A stretch of 14,402 nt of DNA from Fragilaria radians. Its lineage: Eukaryota > Bacillariophyta > Fragilariophyceae > Fragilariales > Fragilariaceae. A program made the translations under genes and the position numbers. The notes beneath the pieces are model-generated. The model did no database searches. It was not told the origin of the DNA and was given only the letters and a program-made list of their open reading frames with translations. The DNA is taken from NCBI GenBank assembly GCA_900642245.1, contig CAAAJI010001075.1, forward strand, positions 1 through 14,402. The letters are read 5' to 3'. Shown in pieces: positions 8,117-14,402 of the stretch (positions are counted from its first letter, which is position 1; every line of letters starts with the position of its first letter).

Positions 8117-11100
8117 ATGTTTTTTTCACGAGGTAAAATACACTGAACAAATAGTTTATTTAATCTTAGCTCCCTTTCCTCTTGATTGATTTCTTCCTCC
8201 TCATTGCCTTAACCCCATCTCTAAATTTGGAAAAGAATGGAATATAAGCTCCTTGTATGATTGCTATTTACTTGAAATATATTTACTTTACCAATGCATC
8301 TCTATTATATCCGAATCTTGGCTCTACAATAGACTTTCTGCCGATCAAAAGAAGTAGTATTGAACTGAATGAATTCAATTTTCATCCCACTTTTACCACA
8401 ACGAAAGATGCATCTGTGGTAGGGCTCTTTATTATAGATTTAAGATCAGACAAAAAAAGCTTAGTTACTACAAATATCAACTGTAAAAACTTATTTCTCT
8501 CCAACTCTGAAGGCAACTTAAATCCATCAAACAACAAAATAACAATATTATTTGGAAAGAAGAGTAAAAGACATTAGAAGTCTTAAACAAGCGACGATTT
8601 AACTCATGATCATTCCGCATCACCTTGAATAACTGAATTGATTGCAGTTACGAAGAATCGACAAAATTACGAATTTTATATTCTAGCACACTTTATAGAA
8701 TTAATGGAATACATCCCCCGTTGCGAAATTTAGAGGAAAATAGCCCTGGTTTCTCAGGGATCAAATACTAGCAATTCAAAAAATAGGAGTTAAACGTTCA
8801 ATAAAGAATGAGTACTTCATTATTTTGCACAAAAAGTCAGCATAGGGAGATATCCCATATTATGCAGAAAAATCAAAGCAAGTGTGGCTTAGAGTTATGC
8901 TAGGGAAAAAGAAAGGGAAGGCAACACGATCTGTTTACGAATAGCATTTCTACAGAGAATAAATTAGATTTGAAAAAGATTGTGTGCTTTCCTTCGTTGA
9001 CATGCTTTCTCGGGTAACAGCACTTTCCGGAACAATATTATTTATACTACTAAGCGCTAAAAATGTCTAGTCTAGAATTCGATAATAGTGACAACTTTTT
9101 CTATGGAAGCAAATTTTTCTACCTAACTTTACCTCGAGCTCAAAATACCTGGTAGCCAATTTTTACACTTAATTTCACCTACATCTTTAGTACAACTACA
9201 CATTAGCGTAAATATCTTGAAGTATTTATCAATTTCACTAAAAAAATCCAGAAACTAGAGCGAGATGTGGTGATTGAAAATAAATATCTTGTAAAGACCA
9301 TGTGAATAATGAATATCGTAAAGCACAAAATTGAATGGTGTTGCAAAATTCTCAACTTTTCACAACAAATGAGGATAATGCTGGCAACTGCGAAGCAGAT
9401 TACAATAGTACTGTATTTCATTCTTCAAGGTTTAAATAGTCTATTCTCCATTTATGAAGTTAAGAGTAAGAAAATAGATGCTAATGGCTTTAAAGCAAGA
9501 TGATGTACAATAGAAAGAAAGTTGTTACATTTATATTTGGTATTCGATGACTTAAATGGTATTTCTTGATTTGGTTGAATCATTATACGTTTGTGGAATA
9601 CTTGCGTTACTTTTTGAGAATTACAAATATCTGCTTCGTTAGTTTGAAATTTTATGAATTATGTTTTGCAGCATTAATGATGATTGAGCACAATTCACTC
9701 TACAGTTTTTGGCTGCAATATACCTCAGAAAGACAGAAAGAATGCTGTCTACAATGTTAGTACATAAGGGCTTCAAAGGTAATCTCAAATATGTATCTTA
9801 AAGTGGAGAATACACCTAACACGCATATATGAACTTGGAAGCTCGATATAAAACGCCAGCAAGATTGTGGACGCGGGTCTTTGAAAGAACTGTCTATCTA
9901 ATCTTTTGCTACTACAGAAATCTGGATATGAATTATTGAGAAATTGGAATAATTTTTGTCGCGCATTTTCTTTTTGTCTCTTGCTCCTCATGAAGTGCGA
10001 CCAATACTGTATTGCTTGTTTCATCGCTTTCTTAGAAAGTTATACTTTTTAGAGAGCGAGTGCACTGATGAACTCCTTCTTGAAAAACTGTAATACCATT
10101 TAATATCGATTTCAGCTTTCGTCCATTGTAAATCTCAAGGTAAGATTCTCTCCTTATAAGATACATTGGCTACTTAACACACTCTTTTTATATGAAGCGC
10201 CCTCATATTGGATATCTTTCTGAAAGACATGCTTGTACGGATTTCCCTACAAGATAGTCTATACCCAGTTTGTGTGGTAATTGGTGATTCTTAATCATTT
10301 CCCATACATTCTACCAAATTTTTTCCGTGGTGTTGTGAAACGAATAGTGCAAGTCGTTAGTCAAAAAGAAAAGGTAAAGTTGTATTCCTATACATTACTC
10401 AGATGCTATTACGCTTGTTTGTGAAGGAAACGCACTATAGGCGTTGATTTTAAATTCATAAAAGCATGGGAAACATTCAAACGGCATTGCGAAGAAAATC
10501 GTTTGCTAAATGGAGGAACACCAATGTAAACAATAAAAATGAACGGACTTCACCTATTTCATGATGCATGCTAGTTGGGAACAGAGATATTATAATATTC
10601 CTAGACAAAGCCACCTGTCTGCATTGTTGACAAGGATGAAAAACGAAGCAAGTTTCTTATTTCGTTTGGTTCCTAGAGACATTTGTAGTATAAGAGCACT
10701 TTCCATAAAGTCCAGACTCTGCCGGTGTTAGAACATTTTGAAAACAGGAAAGATGAAGGAAATCTTGCTATATTTTTTTATGCTATCAGAGTTTTCGCTG
10801 CATCCTGAAAAAGTGTTTCACTGATTGAAACAATTCATTTTTTAACTAATGTGGGTTTGAGGCAATGTTTAATAATGAAATTGAATCAGTAGCTGAAGAA
10901 GCAGTCGAAAATGAGGTGTAGCAACTAGTGCACAGGTTTTGAGAAGATTCATTATATTTAGGATGAGATCGAGACATGCACCATTCTATGAGCTATTTTC
11001 TGATTACCGAGTGTATAGAGGCAGATAAAGATGGTGATTAGAAGAATCGTGATGTGCATGACTGCAGCAATTCATGATGAAGATATAGTTTCAGAGAAGC

Positions 11101-11468
11101 TTCACGTAACACCAAGAGAAACTATACTATGCTCAAAGGAAATAGTGACATTTGAGAAAGATAATCCTTTGTTTATTCAAGAGCCCCATTTTGTTCAACC
11201 TTCAACTGAGTCACTTTTTGTTTCCTCAGATTACAAATAGACAGACCATTGCAACATATATACAATTGAAAGAACCTACATTTAGAATACTGGCAGTAAA
11301 TAGGGCGTACAATTCTACACGTTTTCCCGTTTATTTGGGGTTGATGTGTTTGGAATATGTTGTCACGTTGAAAATTCCATGTGAAAAACATTAACTTTTT
11401 ACACTACTAATTATATGTGTACTGTTGATAACTTTTTTTCGACAACGAGGACAAAAATTCAAGAAGTT
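8117..11468. other. 3.3 kb AT-rich region without a convincing gene
   Basis: Stops are frequent in all six frames. The longest open stretches are 8257-8577 (+, 106 codons, rich in I, K, N, F and S), 9203-9421 (-, 72 codons, hydrophobic), 9785-10024 (-, 79 codons starting MKQAIQYWSHFMRSKRQKEN) and 11031-11240 (+, 69 codons). None has a domain or repeat that I recognise, and their composition is what AT-rich DNA gives by chance. No copia-like motif, LTR, tRNA box or CRISPR-like repeat was seen. A small hairpin CCCTG/CAGGG lies at 8744-8759. The 3' part must hold the promoter of the downstream gene, and an unrecognised upstream exon or a non-coding RNA cannot be excluded. Confidence 0.55.
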
Positions 11469-14402
11469 ATGTACAGGAGGGGTACGGAAGCAGAAAGACG
11501 AGAGTCGATTCAATCGCCGTCAAATCTATTAATGGTTCCTAGAGAATCCAAATTGGAAATGGTACTCTCCAGTGTTCCGAAAACAAAGGCAGAATTAAGT
11601 TGGTTTCGTCGTCGTGAAAGGTATAGTAAGCACTATTGTCATGATAATAGTCAGAATCATACGGGGATTGAAACCGAGAATGATTTGATGGGCAGCACCT
11701 ACAATATGTGGACTCCGATGAGTGTCACAGCAAGAAATTCAAGATTTAACCCTGATGATCAACATCAAATGTTTGATTTACGGGAAGGTACCAATGAAGA
11801 GATTCTGTCTGCCACGAAGCCGGCTGTCCATAACGACATTCCTTGTATTGAAATGAATAGAAAGGAAAATGATACCTCTAGTTTTCATACAGAGACAAAT
11901 ATAATGGAAAATATTCAGAAAGGGGATGAAACATTTGACTGCTTCAATCCGAACATAGAGAGATCTCTCGATGGGAAGAAAGAGTGCACGAAATCCACCG
12001 ACAATCTAGGCTCCGGAGACACTGAGATATTGGAAAATGTATCATTCGACACCGAAATTTCCAGCGATTTCCACTCTAACCCGGTTCCCCGTCGAGTTTT
12101 AAAAATCGTCCCTAAACCAAAGAAAAGTGTTTCTGATCAATCGACTATTAGCTTTCCATCAACGAATCCATTCGCCAAGGTTTCATTAATCCCCTCTGAT
12201 GAAAATTCTGCAATATTAAGCTCTTTAGGATTTGGCGCACAGCAATGGCCACACCCGAATGCTGACATGGCAGAAAAGAAAGAGCATTCTTCTCAGCAGA
12301 CAACATCACTTCTTAATATATCAGCTCAACAATCATCAAATGTTGATTTTAAGAATACGAACTCTAGTACAGGCTTCGTGGGGATACACAGTAACGTCAG
12401 CCAAGTCACAACGTCTCGCCGGATACTTAAGGTCAAATCAAAGCAAAAACAGCAGAATAGTTCTGATTCAAGCTCTACGAATAACGGAACTAATCCAATC
12501 ACCAACATTTCCTTGACCACTTCTAATCAAATCCCCTACGTCGAAAGTAATGTTGGGCTAGATGTCCTGCGGCATTCTGATTCAAAAATCGATCAAAATG
12601 CAAGTGATTCACATCCTCGTCAAGAATTAAATGCTGCCTCAAAGCTAAGAGAAGCTGATTCATCATCATCGATCAATCGCACGTCATCGTCAAATCCTTT
12701 TGCTAAAATATCCTTGGTCGCATCCAACGGAAGCGCTTCAGTGGCATCTGCTGATGGATTCACCGCTCTTCGGAAATCTCAAACTACAGGCAATTCCAAG
12801 CCTGTGCTACATGATATTCCAAAGGAGAAAACACACAATAATGATGTTTCCACTTTTAAAGCATGTAGCATATCGCTCCAATCTGAAACGCTCAAGGATG
12901 TCGAAAATATTGTCTCGAGTAAAGATGATCCTAGCAGTATATTGAACGAAATATCTGGTGGTTCAAATTCTTCCATACCGCGACGAGTTCTAAAGGTGGC
13001 CTCTGGTTCCATGCCAAAGCAAAACGAGTTTGCTTCATCAAACTCTTGCGCTCAATTGAAGAATCCATTTGCCGCACTTTCACTGGTGCCTTCCATTCAA
13101 AATTCTTCCCTCGCGACAGAAGGAGGATTTGGCGTATTGAGAACGTCCAATCCAAAATCTGAAAGTGAAGGAACTTCGAATTATTCTAAGCAGCAGACTT
13201 CTGTACTCAATAACCTGACATGGAAACTCGAGAGCTCAAACTCAAGCAAAGGTGACTGGCAGTCTAGTAATTTAGCAACATCAGAACCAAAATCAAAAGA
13301 TAACGCTTCCCTAAAATGCATTGCTGCAGTCAAAGCCCCCATCGTCAACACTTGTTCGACTGAATCTTATGTCAATCCCAATAGAATAGTCGAAGAAGTA
13401 TCAAGCGTTCTACGGATATCACCGACAAAACACGATTCTGAATTAGATGCGGAAAAGTCTAGTCCACAGATCTCCTTGCCTCTCAATAGCTCTTTCGTTT
13501 GTCCTATTGGGATTGATACATCGGACAGTAAACCAGTTCTATCGCATGGCGAAGACTTACACCAGAGTACCACACAAGAGAATCGTAATGCAAAAACTTA
13601 CCTACAAGACGTTGGACGTACTCAAAACACTTCAACGAATCCTTCTCGTATACTTTCTCAAAAAGGTCAAACGGAGTCATCACCAGAAAATCTCACTGAT
13701 GATTTGACACTCATGACTGATAGTGAATTGCTGCATTTTCCTAATTCTGAAATTTTTGAAGAACAGAGAGAAACCCTTTTGAATCGGATTGTAGAGTTTT
13801 ATAAGCGGCATCAAGCAGCAAAGGTTGATTCAGTACCAACAATTCTGGAACGCTATCGCGGCAAGGAAGTGGAAATGCTGAAGAAACTACGAGAAAAATA
13901 CCTCGGTAATGAAGATACAACTAATCAATCCATAACAAACGGACCTATGTGCTACTTGGACATTGAAATCGATGGCATCTATGCAGGACGCATAGAAATT
14001 TGTCTTTACGCTGATAAGGCTCCTCTTGCAACTGAAAATTTTAGGGCACTTTGCACTGGCGAAATCACATCCAAAACTACGGGAACTCCTCTTTGCTACA
14101 AAAATAGTTATATCCATCGAATTGTGCCAAATTTCTGTGTTCAAGGTGGCGATATTACGAAAGGTGATGGAACTGGTGGAATCTCGATTTATACTCATGA
14201 GAGTGGATTAGGAGATATGTGGGGGAAATTTAAAGATGAGTTCTTCTTGCCCCATTCCCGTGCTGGTCTATTATCTATGGCAAACAATGGGCCGAACCGA
14301 AATGGTTCGCAGTTTTTTTTTACGCTTCGACCGACTCCGAACTTGAACAATAAGCATGTCGTCTTTGGTGAGGTGATTGATGGAATGGAAATTGTACATA
14401 GA
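11469..14402 (+). CDS. Nup50-like repeat protein fused to a C-terminal cyclophilin domain (partial)
   Basis: The frame is open from 11385 to the window end; 978 residues are seen and the 3' end is missing. I prefer the ATG at 11469 (G at -3), because MYRRGTEAERRES resembles the KRxAExELT opening of Nup50 proteins; the ATG at 11415 would add 18 residues. REGTNEEIL (105-113) recalls Nup50's GTF..ASEEVL. Next come repeated units: PRRVLK at 207 and 504, RRILK at 317, NPFAxxSL at 233, 409 and 532, degenerate NPITNISL at 342, and GF(G) at 254, 430 and 553. Such motifs in Nup50/Nup2 contact importin alpha and the pore. A charged helical module (768-813, FYKRH ... ILERYRGKE ... KKLREKY) leads to a cyclophilin from about 827: ENFRALCTGE, HRIVPNFCVQGGD, SMANNGPNRNGSQFFF, KHVVFGEVIDG. 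By human CypA numbering R55, F60, Q63, A101, F113, L122 and H126 are kept, M61 is Cys and W121 is Asn. Isomerase activity is likely, cyclosporin binding less so. A nuclear pore location is inferred. No Ran-binding domain is seen before the cut. Confidence 0.88.
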   Translation, partial: MYRRGTEAERRESIQSPSNLLMVPRESKLEMVLSSVPKTKAELSWFRRRERYSKHYCHDNSQNHTGIETENDLMGSTYNMWTPMSVTARNSRFNPDDQHQMFDLREGTNEEILSATKPAVHNDIPCIEMNRKENDTSSFHTETNIMENIQKGDETFDCFNPNIERSLDGKKECTKSTDNLGSGDTEILENVSFDTEISSDFHSNPVPRRVLKIVPKPKKSVSDQSTISFPSTNPFAKVSLIPSDENSAILSSLGFGAQQWPHPNADMAEKKEHSSQQTTSLLNISAQQSSNVDFKNTNSSTGFVGIHSNVSQVTTSRRILKVKSKQKQQNSSDSSSTNNGTNPITNISLTTSNQIPYVESNVGLDVLRHSDSKIDQNASDSHPRQELNAASKLREADSSSSINRTSSSNPFAKISLVASNGSASVASADGFTALRKSQTTGNSKPVLHDIPKEKTHNNDVSTFKACSISLQSETLKDVENIVSSKDDPSSILNEISGGSNSSIPRRVLKVASGSMPKQNEFASSNSCAQLKNPFAALSLVPSIQNSSLATEGGFGVLRTSNPKSESEGTSNYSKQQTSVLNNLTWKLESSNSSKGDWQSSNLATSEPKSKDNASLKCIAAVKAPIVNTCSTESYVNPNRIVEEVSSVLRISPTKHDSELDAEKSSPQISLPLNSSFVCPIGIDTSDSKPVLSHGEDLHQSTTQENRNAKTYLQDVGRTQNTSTNPSRILSQKGQTESSPENLTDDLTLMTDSELLHFPNSEIFEEQRETLLNRIVEFYKRHQAAKVDSVPTILERYRGKEVEMLKKLREKYLGNEDTTNQSITNGPMCYLDIEIDGIYAGRIEICLYADKAPLATENFRALCTGEITSKTTGTPLCYKNSYIHRIVPNFCVQGGDITKGDGTGGISIYTHESGLGDMWGKFKDEFFLPHSRAGLLSMANNGPNRNGSQFFFTLRPTPNLNNKHVVFGEVIDGMEIVHR
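12087..13133 (+). repeat. Nup50/Nup2-type RRVLK - NPFA - GF repeat region
   Basis: Each full unit has a basic PRRVLKV patch, a Ser/Asn-rich spacer of about 20 residues, NPFAxxSLVPS, a further spacer of about 12, and a GF or GFG. Full units begin at 12087 and 12978. A unit beginning at 12417 has lost Phe (NPITNISL at 12492), and NPFAKISLV at 12693 has no clear basic patch before it. VLRIS at 13407 may be a fifth, eroded unit. The repeats are protein-level; the DNA has diverged between copies, so they are old. Confidence 0.7.
13947..14402 (+). other. Cyclophilin-type peptidyl-prolyl isomerase domain, cut at window end
   Basis: About 152 residues of a domain of about 165-175 are present, from MCYLDIEIDGIYAG to EVIDGMEIVHR. 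It is a canonical cyclophilin of the CypA type with a longer loop after CTGE (TSKTTGTPLCYKN), as seen in plant-type and larger cyclophilins. Catalytic Arg is residue 884 of the protein (codon at 14118), Gln 892, Phe 950 and His 963. Only the final strand and helix lie beyond the window. Confidence 0.93.

Noticed and set aside
8257..8577. 106-codon ATG frame on the + strand as a possible small gene
   Set aside because: Its composition is that of random AT-rich DNA, it has no recognisable motif or repeat, and frames of this size are expected by chance over several kilobases.
9203..9421. Hydrophobic 72-codon frame on the - strand as a possible membrane protein
   Set aside because: Hydrophobic translations are typical of T-rich strands. 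No flanking support is seen, and + strand frames of similar quality overlap it.
13887..14198. 103-codon - strand frame opposite the cyclophilin
   Set aside because: It is antisense to a strongly conserved cyclophilin domain and has no features of its own.

Overview
The window looks like nuclear DNA of a stramenopile alga, most likely a diatom. It is AT-rich, and its genes are long, intron-poor reading frames with eukaryotic domain types: an actin-related protein, a histone-fold-like protein and a cyclophilin. It also holds a decayed Ty1/copia retrotransposon whose pol motifs resemble the CoDi copia elements of diatoms. The organism is inferred; no rRNA or tRNA gene was found to confirm it.

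Layout. Positions 1 to about 1960 are the 3' part of a copia pol gene (end of integrase, reverse transcriptase, RNase H) on the + strand, broken by many stops and frameshifts. At 2204-3238 (+) is a complete, very divergent actin-related protein that most resembles Arp10. It converges, with a 193 bp gap, on a long serine/arginine-rich, probably disordered protein at 3432-5333 (-). A 1.2 kb stretch without a recognisable gene separates that gene from a divergently transcribed gene at 6512-8116 (+), a probable nuclear protein with a histone-fold-like C-terminal half. About 3.3 kb of AT-rich sequence without a convincing gene follows. The last gene begins near 11469 (+) and runs off the window end.

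The last gene is the most unusual. Its long N-terminal part carries repeated RRVLK ... NPFAxxSLV ... GFG units, the kind of motifs found in Nup50/Nup2-type nucleoporins. A charged helical linker follows, and then a nearly complete cyclophilin (peptidyl-prolyl isomerase) domain. A nuclear-pore-like protein ending in a cyclophilin recalls animal RanBP2/Nup358, but the rest of the architecture differs, so this may be an independent fusion.

The genes do not form an obvious pathway. Three of the four (histone-fold-like, Nup50-like/cyclophilin and perhaps the Ser/Arg-rich protein) look nuclear, but nothing in the layout shows that they work together. For the two middle genes the longest open frame starts at TTG, so the starts given here are the first suitable ATG codons.
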